A DNA stretch of 64,000 nt from Branchiostoma floridae (Eukaryota; Chordata; Leptocardii; Amphioxiformes; Branchiostomatidae): the NCBI RefSeq assembly GCF_000003815.2, contig NC_049997.1, positions 9,575,060 to 9,639,059 on the forward strand. The letters run 5' to 3'. Of the stretch, positions 33,066-49,280 are shown piece after piece; position 1 is the stretch's first letter, and each line of letters opens with the position of its first letter. A model generated the notes under the pieces. That model did no database searches and was not told the origin of the DNA. It saw only the letters and a program-made list of their open reading frames with translations. Both the position numbers and the translations under genes were made by a program.

Positions 33066-33985
33066 TAATGACAATGACAATGAAGTTTATTGCATATTCA
33101 TGCCCTCCTAGGGCTAAATGCAGTAAGTCGCATACAAAGAGTCTGATAAGTAAGCTATTCTATGTTCTACTTACGACTATATTTCTACATGCTTCCTCCC
33201 TCTTCTTAAAACATGTGAAGACGAACTTACAGAGTTCTTCTATCAAATCATAGTTAACTGATGACATTATATATTTGAAAAAGTCTTCTTTTGTTAGTTG
33301 TGCATATTTCTGTTTTGCAAGCGTAGTACTATTAACAAAGGTATTGCGTATATCTTTATACAGTGAGCATTCCAGAAGAAAGTGCGCTTCATCTTCTATA
33401 TACCTATAGCTCTTATCACAAAACATACATAATCTATCATTTGGAGGAGTGCGGGTGTATCTACCGGCTTCAATTTGTAGAGGATGATCGCTGATCCTTA
33501 GTTTAGTCATGGCTCGGCGATAGCTAAAATTTGTTATATCGAGGTATTTTTCTCTTTCATATGTATACTTGAATTTTCTGTAGGTTCTTAATATATTCCC
33601 TTGGTTTTCTTTAATACCAGGGGAGTTAATTTCTGAGTAAAAGTTTTGAAGAAAGGTGTCTTCCAGTCTTTGTTTTATTTCAGCCTGAGCCAACGATGTG
33701 TTGTGATCACTGTTAAGCAATAGGTACGCAAACCCTGACTCCTCCAGGATTTTACTAACATTGGATAGCCAACATGGTAGCTTACGTCTGTGCAAGTCCT
33801 GTTGTACAAGGAAGGCTTCAAATTGTAGGCTATTTGTTGGAACTTCTTTAACTAATCTTTTGTAATATGAATATAATCTAGTATATACTTCAATCCACAG
33901 GGGATACCTGCCCAATTCTGCTCTTGTTGCTAGATTACTCGAGTTTTTTCTTACACCTAATATAATACCAATGTTTTTCATAACT
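33066..33985 (-). pseudogene. 5'-truncated non-LTR retrotransposon (3' end of ORF2)
   Basis: A 273-residue minus-strand frame (33981-33160). Its composition fits the extreme C-terminus of a LINE reverse-transcriptase protein: basic, Tyr-rich helices (GRYPLWIEVYTRLYSYYKRL) and a zf-RVT-like motif (CMFCDKSYRYIEDEAHFLLE, then C). The reverse-transcriptase and endonuclease domains are missing, so it cannot move itself. Downstream on the minus strand is AATAAACTTCATTGTCATTG with a short repeated CATTGT tail at about 33066, as expected for the LINE 3' end. The frame is still open, suggesting a fairly recent insertion. The exact clade cannot be told from this part. Confidence 0.7.
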
Positions 33986-34436
33986 GGACCTCAATAAATG
34001 TAACACATAATATGATTTATGATTAATTCTCTATGCTGACTTGATAGCTACAACTAGTACAAGAGAAAAAACATAGAACTTGGCCTTCCTCCAAAGTGAA
34101 ACATCTCTCCATCTCCTGTGGGTGTTGCAATAGTGCCACTTGTGGAATTTGGATTGGGAGGTGTTCATCAACTCTCTCTGCATTTCATTGAACCTTGATC
34201 TTGATCAGATCTTACATTCTTGATTCGTACCTCAAGGATGATATGTAGTAAACACGGGTCCCAGAGCTGATTTTAACGATTTATCATACACCTCGTGCAG
34301 GCGCCTGAATACGAAGATGGTTGAGATGAAATTTTGTTACCACTTTGAAATTAGGTTTCATTTTATAGAAATGATTTAAGCGATATCCTTGACAACCAAA
34401 AATACACATGTATTTCTTGCAAAATCATTTTGTAAG

Positions 34437-34520
34437 GATGTCCCTGTAGCTCAACTGGTAGCAACCTCAAGGTTCAATCCAGGGTATACATAAGGTTGGG
34501 CTGCACCTGTTTTTTGAGGT
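34437..34520 (+). repeat. tRNA-derived SINE head
   Basis: GTCCCTGTAGCTCAACTGGT (A box) and GGTTCAATCCAGGG (B box) lie close together with the anticodon arm deleted. It is followed by an unrelated body. Confidence 0.55.
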
Positions 34521-34809
34521 TTGTGAACTGGAAATTCCATGTTTGAAGTCAGGACCTAGGTGCCCTGTGCTTGATTAATAGTAAGGGCTAGCAGCCCCTC
34601 ACTGTAAAATTATACCCGGCTACTGAAACAACAAGGAAATGTACTGCCCTATGTGCCACTTCTTAAAAGATAAAGGCAGTGTCTGCAAAGGACCAAGCAA
34701 AAAGCTTCTTGTTTCTTGGTCGTGCCAAGAGAACCCTCCTTGTAAAAATATACCCTGCTACAGAAACAGCATGGAAACGCACTAGTACCCTACGAGCCAC
34801 TTAACTTCT

Positions 34810-35165
34810 TACTGAACAAAAAGTTGTGTTGTTCCTTTGTCATGCCAAGAAGACTGTAGGACATGCTATGATTGTGAAATGTTCCGCCATGTTGGAAACC
34901 ACCTTATCAAGTCTGCATAGGGTTTTAAAAGCACTGTAAGGGACTGAATGAAAAGCAAGTTGCATCGTTCCTTTGTCGTGCCAAGAAGACCGTAGGACAT
35001 GCTATGATTGTGAAATGTTCTGCCATGTTAGCTTGTTATCCAGCCGCATTATAGCTTCCAAGTCTCTTCTAGATCTGTCCTCTGAGCAAAGGATAGAAGA
35101 GACTCTGGAGCTATGATACGGCTGGATACTGAGGATACTGCCATGTTGGAAACCATCTTATCAAG
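34810..35165. repeat. Tandem duplication split by a MITE
   Basis: Two copies share TGCCAAGAAGACTGTAGGAC, TGCTATGATTGTGAAATGTT and CCATGTTGGAAACCA. The second copy is interrupted at 35030 by the hairpin element described next. Confidence 0.7.
35020..35147. mobile_element. Hairpin MITE, third copy, with 10-bp target duplication
   Basis: The 108-bp foldback (TTATCCAGCC...GGCTGGATA, arms with AGTCTCTTCT) is flanked by CTGCCATGTT at 35020-35029 and 35138-35147. The neighbouring tandem copy near 34891 supplies the uninterrupted site. Confidence 0.8.
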
Positions 35166-35793
35166 TCTGCTGTCTCATCAAAGTCTGCCCTGAGGTTCAG
35201 GCTTCCCTCTTAAGTCCCGCCTGCTCTTGCTTTACAGAATACAAATCCACATGGGGGACATGAAGACAAGTGTAGCAGGGAGTTAATCTAATCATACCAG
35301 AGGACCTGGGCTGGAGCAAATCCTTGATTACATTCTGGATTGGCGACTCAGACTAATAAGACAGGAGGCCTCGGGCAGAGTGAAGGGACTGTACGAGCCA
35401 GACCGTCACAGCAGCACACTGGGAAGGTAAGGTGTGTCTTTGTCTTCTTCTGGAATAGCGTTTCCACAAGATAAAGGTTTTTGCATCTTTTGATGTCCTC
35501 ATTTTTCCTATTGGCCTCCAAGGGGTGTCCAGTACATTTCGTCATAATGTCAACATTCAATAGGACAAATCCAAGGGACCAACCTAAACTGGCCCTATTG
35601 CCAGGTGGCTGCTATGCTCAGGTGACCACTAACACGGGTTTAACTGCACTTGCTTAGAATAATCAAAACTATGTTTTGCTTCTTGTCTTCAGGAAGGGTG
35701 TTACAATGTTTCAAAGCCAGGGATGAAGCCGGTTTTCCCTGCACGGGCTGACAGAAGGATGGTGGCATCGTACCCCAACAGATAGCCGTCGTC

Positions 35794-39977
<4,184 letters not shown>

Positions 39978-42900
39978 TGATTAAAAAGATCATCCTGCCA
40001 CCCCCTCAATTTAGAATGGAACAGTCCATGTGCAGAGCAAGAACAAACATTTGTATATGAAGGTAGATTGGTAAATACATGTAATTCTCATTGAAACTTT
40101 CTTATAGCCGCAGGATAGCTTTCTATCAAGTGCAAAAGTCCAGATACATTTGTATTACAAAAATTGGAAGCTTCATCATTTTTATAGCTTTGTAAAAACC
40201 AAAGGCCCAATGGTCAAAACTATACACTGAGCTTTTGACCGGATTTTGTTGTTGTTGTTGTTTTCAACAAAGAGCTGTGGAACAAACTTGAAAAAGCATT
40301 ATGCCAGGGGCTATGCTTTTCTTGAGACCTGCTTTTGAGTTGCCAAAGTTTTTGGTTGGTAGATTGTTCTCACTTCCCTGGAAGGCTGACATTGCATTTG
40401 TGTTTACATTGCTGAGTTGATAGAGAAACTCTGCTAGTATTTGTCATAGAATTTGGATTGAGTCTTCATTCACTGCTGTTATTTTTTTACTTTTTGAGCC
40501 TTAGTCCTCAGTTGTTGCATTATAGGTGTGAAGACTACTTAGATACTAGTGGAAAAGGATTGCATGAATGTCAAAAGAAAGCTAGTGGCTTATATCAAGG
40601 CTAATCTGTAATGTCAAGGGGCAGTTCTACCACTTGGCAAATCCAGATTCAAAAGATTTTGATTGTGAAGTGTGAAAGTTACAATATCTCCTGCATGCAA
40701 ACAGAAGTTGTGTGACCTTAAGTAATAATCATGGAGGTCTGTTAAACTGTAGGGTTAGTCTGACTAGTGTTTTTTTTTAGATCATGATGAACAAAAATGT
40801 TTGTCAAATTGCAAAGCTTTATTTCAAATGTCTGAAATTTTTTTTTAAAGTGAAGTGAAGGTGGAAAGAAAAACAGCAAACACCCCTCTTGCCTGGCATC
40901 AAATTACGCATCTTTGTGAAAAAGTAGGATCTTGTAGCTTTGTTTACGGAAGAGATTGAAGCAATACTGGGCTTCCTACCAGGGTTCTCAGTCATTTGAA
41001 TTTTGCAAGTTTGAAAAAAGAAGATACTATTGAAGTTGATGAGCAGGAGATAAAAACATTGTAGACACCACTTGTATCGTTGAGCGCTTGTAAAAAAAAA
41101 ACTGCCAGTATTATAAGAAATATTAGAAAACATTTCTCAAGGCTTTGTCATGTTGGAAATATATAAGAAAAGTGTGCGCTTATTGTTGCATATGTTGCAT
41201 TGGCAACATTTTAGTATATTTTGCATAGCACAAATTTTATTTTGCATGCTGACGACTCATTCTTGTGAATTGGATTCATAGTTTAAAGTGCCATGTTCAT
41301 AATCAAGAGATATTGAAATGTCATAAGATATATTTGTTTCAGCAGAATGCATTAGCTTGTCAGTCAGATGATATTTTTCTCTCATGTTCATTTCTTCTCC
41401 ACTCTCATAGGTTGCACTTCTCCAATGTAGTGCTAGGTGGAGCACATGAAAGGACCATAAAATTGTTGTGTGACCAAATGTGTTACTTTGCTAACTTTTT
41501 TTAGGAGATTTCTGCCAAATAGTCCTTGCCAAGTACCTGATGGGTATTTGATAATATTTGAGAAGAGCTGCTTTATTGTTGTATTGTGTATGTCTCAGTA
41601 GAGATTTATCTATATGTTTAGTTCTAAAGATGCTGAGCTTTATATTGTTGTCAGATTTTCATATATATTTTAGCCTCTAGCTCAGGCTAGTTTCTTGTCA
41701 TTCCTTGTCATTGTCAAATTGAGAACTAGATTCTTTGATTTCTTGCATCTGTAAATATAGAAGTTGTTTGCAGAAAGCTTGTACTTCTCATGACAATCTT
41801 TCACACTGCATGTTTTGCTCCTTTTTTGAAGTCAAAGCTTGTTAAATGTTGCACTTTTTAGTAGAAGAAGTGGCATAACAAACAATCATGTACACATACC
41901 AGGATATGTTTACTTACCATTCCAGCTTAGAATTTCATCTGGCCATGTTTTAGGATTGATTATGTTGTGTGCAGGTCGCCATGATGTACCCAGAGTGTCA
42001 GACCGACAGGTACTCTCCAAGCAGATGTTGATGGGGAAAATCATGAACTTTTCCTTATAATACCTGGTATGTCGTCTTTTTCTGTCAGCCCACAATGCCA
42101 ACACCACACAGATTTGTGTACTATTTTACCTTAAACAGATCACCACAACACCCCCCTGGAATAAAGACACGACTGTAACACCATTTTCACAGTTTTCAAC
42201 TGATTATTTTACCCGGTTCCACAATTCTATCAAATCTTCTGTCAGTGTTCCACAGAATAACTTGACATCTTGAGAGAAATGAGAAGCAAAAAACTGTCCC
42301 AGAAAACAAAGTTTTAAATATAAATAGCCTCCCTGAGGCTTTTATGATAAACTATCGACTATTACATTACTTGCAATGTACTATATCACTTTTCTGTACA
42401 GCCTTAACTTTACTTACTTTCTCCCCCTTCATCCCTCATTTCTGGTCTTTTCTTACAATGCATTCATTGCCAACTTCTCAGAAATCGACCTCTTTTCTAC
42501 CATGAAAAGTACTAATTCTATAAGTTCTATTCTCCCCTTGATACAAATGTACCCGGTAGTAATATTTTCCATCAATACCCTGATACAAAATGTTGCACGG
42601 GAATAGTACAGATATTTGTGGAGTATAAGTACACAGTGATCAAAACAATATTATTGAATACAATACAACTACTCAAATACTACTTCATTTGAACATGGTC
42701 TTACTCTTACATGTTCTTTATGATAAAAATATAAAATGTCTGCTGTCAAGGAACAGATACTTAACAATTTCTCATATACCTTTACACTGCCAGCTTTATA
42801 ACTCCCATCTTTCTTTAAACATTCTCACCACATTTTTTACACAAATGTTTGACACAAAATATTTATCTGTCATACATTGCAAAAAAAAGTGACTGCTTTA

Positions 42901-43276
42901 TGCAACAACAATCAAAACAGAAGTAATTTCATCCTGGCATCACAACTATCGAGTTAAACTTAACATGATTGCATTTTCATTGCTTAACATATTAACTGTG
43001 CTCGTACGTGACCAATTACTCTATTCAACCATCTTTTCCAAAAGGGGGTCATTGGGAATGTACAAGATTGAATCACACAACAATTTGTGATTCTTTCAAT
43101 TCTAGGAAAGAACTGAAAAGTGTTTTTAGAGGGCTTCAAGCAAATAAGATTTGACTGCTGCTATTCTCGGCAAGTATAAGGCAACGCACCTTTGAAAACA
43201 TCTATTTATATACATGTGTACAAAAGAAAAGCCAGTCCTTTCAGCCCTCTTGTCTGCTGATCCGCCATCCGATCGT
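39978..43276. other. 3' UTR / convergent intergenic region
   Basis: No coding exon is supported. The region is AT-rich with many T runs, consistent with a long RSKR 3' UTR. A canonical AATAAA lies at 42160-42165 (+). No clear polyadenylation signal for THSD7 on the minus strand was found. Confidence 0.45.
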
Positions 43277-43406
43277 CTATACCTTCTTGGCGGAGGCCTT
43301 GTTGCCAGGTAACATGGAAACATAGAGTTGACGTCGTTTTTCTTCGTTCTTGCTGTAATCTGGAGACGCGGGATCGTTGATGACAGCCTCACCAGAGTGG
43401 TGTTTT
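43277..43406 (-). CDS. THSD7: THSD7 last exon: cytoplasmic tail and stop
   Basis: Phase 2 in. It encodes KHHSGEAVINDPASPDYSKN, then EEKRRQLYVSMLPGNKASAK, KV and a TAG stop at 43279-43277. Another open frame on the same strand here is longer but does not match the upstream phase. Confidence 0.85.
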
Positions 43407-46400
43407 CTGTGGATAGACGTTAAAGTAGAAATGATAAGTTTGTGACCTTACTACTGCAGTGAAAGTAATAGTGAAAGTGATTTCAAACCAACTTAGCTCA
43501 CTGAAGAGCTATTCTTCCACTGACAGTGAATAGATGCTTTGCACAAGGTTTTTTTACAGGTTCATAGCTCTTTCAACAAGTACAATGAACAGTGGACCAT
43601 GGCTTAACAATCAGTCCTGAAGACTGCAAGTTTGTTAGCGACACAGCCGGAATCAAACTCACGCCACGGCATCTACATGTACATGTATTTTCAGAAGCAG
43701 GGCCGGTAAACACTGAACAATGCAAGATATGTTGAGAATCATCTTTGACTTTATATGTAAGACCCCTTTGCACTAAACAGCAATTGATGGAAAGGCTGTA
43801 CGGTGACCAAAACTTGATTAATTGTAACCCTTCACCACACCTCTCGTTTTAAGTGTCTTCCCCAAGAGCACCAAAAAACAAGTGCTTTTAAAAAAGCTGG
43901 CATTTTGCCAATGTTTGCGTGTGTGAACATTTTTTTCTAGTTATTAGAATGTCATATAAATAGAACAGAGTAACTAAACCTGATATTGGCGCATGGAGAG
44001 ATTCACATATGTGCCTGAACTGCAGCAGATCTAGACGCCACCTGTTAAAAGTTGCGTGAACTGCAGCAAATTTCACTACACATTGCCTGTTTTTGAGTGA
44101 GCTCTGTTGCGGGGCATTTTTAAGTTTTTTTTTTAAATTTCTATTCTGCAAAAAAACGAAGCGGTGAATCCGTTAACCAAAGAAATAAATTGGTGTGGCC
44201 AAATGGATGTAAAAATTAGTATTTTAATGGATGTAAAAAAGAAAAGTTGAAAAAAAATCTACCTCCCCGGATTCGAACCGGGTGCATTGGTTTAGAATGC
44301 GTAAACTTTACCACTGCGCTAGTGCGAACATGTTGAAGAAATGCCTGTTTTAACAGGCCTGTTTTAAATGTTTGGCATGGATTGAACAGGTCCGTTCATC
44401 TCAACATCACAACATCACAACGGCGACTACACTGGCCAGAAGGCATTTTGCAACTGCAAGTCGCAAAATGCAAAAAATTGGTAGCATGACAGGATTTAAA
44501 CCTAGGAACTGTAGCTTTTGGGGCCATAAACTCAACAGTTACTGTAAATGCAGAAATGTTTGCGGTGGATTTATGTTTTCCAGGGCATTAAGATACTACA
44601 GTGCATGGTGCTACCGTGAAATTAAAACCACCGCGAAAAGTCCTTTTTCCCGCTACCGCGAAATTAAATCCCCGCGAACTTAAATGCATTTACAGTATGC
44701 CACACAACCCCACACGAGTCAACGATCCATGTACAATAATCTTTGACTTAGCACCATGTGGAAGAAACCAGTGCAAACCTGTAGCACATGATGCCCAGCA
44801 GTAGTGCAGCCAGGACTCCCACCAACACTGCCAGCGGGATCCACCACCAGGGGGGCAGGCCTGCAGAAATAACAGGAAAGGATTATTCTTTGTCAATTCG
44901 TAGAACAAATGAAGACACGTTGATGAAGATTAGACATCCAGGTAATAAGATATGTCAAAAAGCAGTTACTCAAGCAACTGTCACTGATGAAAGGTATCTG
45001 AAACATCTGACCGTTTCCAAAATCATATCCAGTTGCTTAATGAGTACTACTAACTGCTCAGGGGTTTAGATTTTGAGTGGCACTACTGCTTATAGTCGAC
45101 AAGTATTAAGGCAAATGAAAGGGATTTTACCTGATGACCGCCCTGCGGCGTGGACACCTTCGGTGGGCGGCATCGTGACTGTGGTCGTCGGAGCAGCTGT
45201 CGTCAGTACACAGGGACCCGTCACTGCAACAGAGCAACATTAACATAAATTACCATTATCTGTAGATATACATGTGGAGACATGCGGAGCAAAATCTGCT
45301 GAAACAGTAGATTCTTATAAATCTACTCAATAGGTAAAACAAGCAATCGCTGTATAGCCGGGGTATTTGATGACTGGTGCCTACCGGGATGTCAGTAGAT
45401 TGGATTAAAAATTGATATCTAAATCAGGCGATGAAATAAATGGTTAATAGGTAAATCAAGCTTTTGCCAAACACCTGCTTTTTGCCTAACACTGCATCAC
45501 TGTGACATCGCAATTGCTCATATACATCACGTAAAAGCTTCTTCTTTTCTCTTGTGCCCCCCCCCCCAAAAGACACGCACACAACATCTCTTCATGGTTA
45601 AACTTGTGCCCCTTTAACAACCCCTTAATTTTAAAATGGATCAGCCAAAAGGAAAATTGCCGACCTACCCGTCAAAGCGACCATGCCTGCTACACACTCA
45701 CAGCGCCGGTCGTCTTGGTTACAGTAAGCTCCGTCAAACTGACAGTGACTGTCGTCCGCACAGCCCTCCTTCGGGAAGCACAGGACTCCATCTCCTGTTT
45801 ATGGTAAAACAACAAATTAGGAAAAAAGATATTGAGCAGGACGTACTCATACTTTGAAAATGCAGAAAAGACCAGATTCTAAGTTGACTCGAGTAGAATT
45901 TTTACTAATTTCCATCTACAATTGTTTTCAACATTTTCCAGTGAAAAGATATTGCTTCAACATGCAGTTTTGTTATGTAATTACATTAGAATATTTCCAA
46001 TAACAAGACCATAGCATGTCCAAGACCAAAGATCAAAAAACAGAAGTCCTCCTACAGTACCAAGCTCAGCAACCGAGCTGCTCAAAATCAACATCAACCT
46101 TAGTTTCCCCAACACCTACTCATATTCAAAAATTTATCGCAATCCATCTTGTCCTTTTATGTTATGCTGACTACTTATATCTGGAAAAACAGACACACAG
46201 ACATAAAGACCCCAAACACTTCCTCCATTTTTCACAGAATCAGCAACAGTTAAACACATCTGCTTGGAGATTGGGAAACTGACCTTCAAATCCATCCTGA
46301 CAGATACACCGCCCCTCGCTGCACGTGCTGTACCTCCCACTGCATTCTGGGATACACCACTTGATGGCAGAAGGTCTGTCTCTTTCCACGCATGCCGTCT

Positions 46401-49249
46401 CCGTAACCCAGGTTCCATCTGAAGTGGCAAGGGGTCATTTAATATTCACAGCAACTACATGTACATGTATGTCAAATTTGTACAAGTGAACACCTGAACA
46501 TGAGGACCACCTGGCCACTGATATACAGTCAAACCTGGACAAGTGACCACCTCTAAACACAAGAATCACCTGGCCATGGTTATACAGTCAAACCTGTACA
46601 GGTGACCACCTCTACAAGAGAACCACCTTACTTACTTAGACTTAGCAGCTCCCACGTCGTGCGACGCATGAGGCAGTTAGGTTCCAGCCCGCTATTAACA
46701 TATAGTCAAATCTGTGCACCGGGCCAATGTGACAACTTTTTGGTGGTCACTTGAATAATTTTTCTCATTGACACAAACATTAAGAATCCTGTCTCTAGTG
46801 ACCACCTGTCAACATATACCAGATTTTATCAGTCCAGTCAAGTTTTTCATGGACTAAAACTCAGGTGGCTGACTTTTGACATCCACTTTCCTACATGAGT
46901 CTCATGTATATATATTAACATAGGAAGCCCTTAAACTGTCCTGTGCTCATATAACTGATTGCTAGACAGGGATGTCATGAACTTATACATGTGTAAATCA
47001 TCATAGAAAACTCTTGCATAGAAAGAGTGCCAGCTGCACATGTACAGAATGACGGTGGTGATATCATTACCTTGATCTTCACACCAGACATCTCGAATGT
47101 CCTGATCGTCCCACGGACCAGTTCTCCACCGGTACACAGGACACACCGCCTTCAAGCTGGGACAGGACCTGAGACAAAGTGCAGATCATCAGATGCAGCG
47201 TAAAAGTAATCTGCCAAACAATACTCTGTCGATGAAGGTTAGACATCCAGGTAATAAGATAGTATCAGGTACACAGGACACACTGCCTTCAAGCTGGAAC
47301 AGGACCTGAGAAAAAGTGCAGACACAGATCATCATACAAAGTTCCTTCCCGCACCTGATGGTGCATAGGGCGGCACCCATCTCCGTTTCAGTAGCCCTGG
47401 GCCACACAACTTTGTGCAATCACTACAGCAGGGGGCTAGTCCACTGGTAGTGGTGTGTGTTCAACTTCCATACTCTTTCCCAAATGCTGAGTGCTAAAGT
47501 TTTTAAAGACTTTGGTATGACTCGGTCAGGGATCAAACTCACGACCTACCAAATGCAAGGCGAACACTCTACCCACTCCGCCATTGCACGATCAGATACA
47601 GGATAACACTTATCTGCCAAACAGTACTCTGTCAATGAAGGTTTGACATCCAGGTAATAAGATAGTATCTTCTCAAGCACTTGGATATGATTTGGGGAAC
47701 TGTCATGAGTGATCATTGCAAAATACTGTTAATCTTTCCAAAATCATATCCAGTTGCTTGAGTAGCTGCTTTTTGGCAAGTACATACTTCTTTGTTCACC
47801 ACAGCTTGAGGATGCTGTTATGAATTAATTATAAGAAAAGCTCTGAAAGTTTTATAATCTTCCAAAATGAAAAATTATTTTACAGTATTGATAACTTTAC
47901 TCAGGCTGATATTTTCTTTTTCTTCTTTCAGGAGTTTTATTTGTTTTGCCAGAAAAATACTTGACAATGTATACCTGTATTAATACTTCACAGTAATAAC
48001 TTCAGTCAAGCCCAAAATCTTTTTTTTACACATTTTTCTTCCTTTCAAGACATTTACCTTATCTATGTGTATGAGCTCTTCTTACAACTTCATTTATTTT
48101 CATATTTTTTCTCCTTTCAGGACATTTACCTTATTTGTATGAGCTCCTCTGCTTCCAGTGGACATGCTCGTCCAAGGCCAGTTTCAGGGCGGATGATGGC
48201 GCGTGTTCGGGCACGGGTGGCCCTGCTGCTGGGCTCAGAACAGTCCCGCTGACATGGTCCCCACTTACTCCAGTTGGTCATCTAACAAACACAAGGCAGT
48301 TTGTTTAAATACTAGTATGTCATGTTAGATTGTTATGTGTCATAAATAACAATGCTAACACCTCAGCAACAGCTGAAAACATGTAATACTTTGATGAAGA
48401 TTAGACATCCAGGTAATAAGATATGCCCAAAAGCAAAAAGCAACTGGATATGATTTTTGAATCTTGCATGACTTATAACGTCTCTACTTGATCCATGATC
48501 CATATGAATTTAAGTATTTTGTTCCACATTTTCTGTATAAAAAGCTTCTTGTGGGTCAAAGAAAACAATTGATAAGCTGCAATGCAAAACCTTCCAGTCT
48601 ATTAAAATAGGGGAAATTCCCAAGCAGCCCTGGAAACTTCTGCTTTTTCCATTGGAGTTTCATTGTCATGCTCTTATTTAGTGACCTTGTTTCAGTCATG
48701 ATGTTTCTGACTTAAGTAGAAGAGATGCTATGCAAGCAAAACCATATACAGCACAGTGCAATAAAAGCAGGTCCGTATGGGGGTAGCTTGGATTTTGAAA
48801 AGGTTTATTGACAAAACGACGGGGTAATTTTGCCCTAAGTCGGGTGAAATTGTATCCTGAAAATATTATCTATCAGAAAATAACGCTCGGGCTTCTGGAG
48901 TGGAAAAAAGTTTAAGGGGAACACATGTTGTCGTTATGCTGAGCATGTCCTTGCACTGAGCAGACTGGTTAAGAGAAAAAATACTGACAAAATGTTATTT
49001 TTTTGCAAGGTTGATTACCAGAAGTGTTTCTCACCTGACAGTCTCCAGGACAGGGGCTGCCACAGCTCTGACTGGTCTCTATATCCAGCTCAGTCCGGTT
49101 CACACCAGATAGAACCAGCTGCACATGGGAGGGGTCCAGGCTGGTGATGTCATCTGCGAAGACAATAAGTTGTCAAAAGATGTAAAAAAAAAAAGCTGTT
49201 TAAAGAGGCGCTGTGGCCCCATGCTCTGACCATGTGCCCCCTTCTTCTT

Positions 49250-49280
<31 letters not shown>

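Larger units (their letters stand above)
32771..34170. repeat. Flanking direct repeat around the LINE remnant
   Basis: 32773-32950 and 34076-34170 share GAACTTGGCCTTCCTCCAAA, ATAGTGCCACTTGTGGAAT and ATTGGGAGGTGTTCATC. The left copy contains an extra hairpin (32851-32920) that the right copy lacks, so the pair shows a filled and an empty site. Confidence 0.7.
23207..35700. other. Intergenic, repeat-rich
   Basis: About 12.5 kb with no supportable gene. It holds elements at 24539-24749, 25865-26043, 28949-29202, 31035-31246 and 31391-31720, a (GT)n tract, a LINE remnant at 33066-33985, MITEs and a SINE head. A potential unassigned donor (CACAAG|GTATGT at 23723/23724) lies 540 bp beyond the TBC1D15-like start and could end a non-coding exon on the plus strand. 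The GC-richer stretch 25370-25570 is not explained. Confidence 0.5.
43597..44778. other. THSD7 last intron
   Basis: Besides the tRNA-like unit and MITE copy D listed separately, it holds a possible degraded SINE near 43620-43680 (GGAATCAAACTCACGCC) and a terminal fragment AAATTGGTGTGGCC at about 44190. No exon is seen. Confidence 0.4.

Noticed and set aside
43126-43392. 88-codon minus-strand frame overlapping the THSD7 last exon
   Set aside because: It is out of phase with the transmembrane exon; the correct frame ends at the TAG at 43277.
44261-44327. Functional tRNA gene on the minus strand
   Set aside because: Boxes A and B and the T arm look right, but the acceptor strands do not pair.
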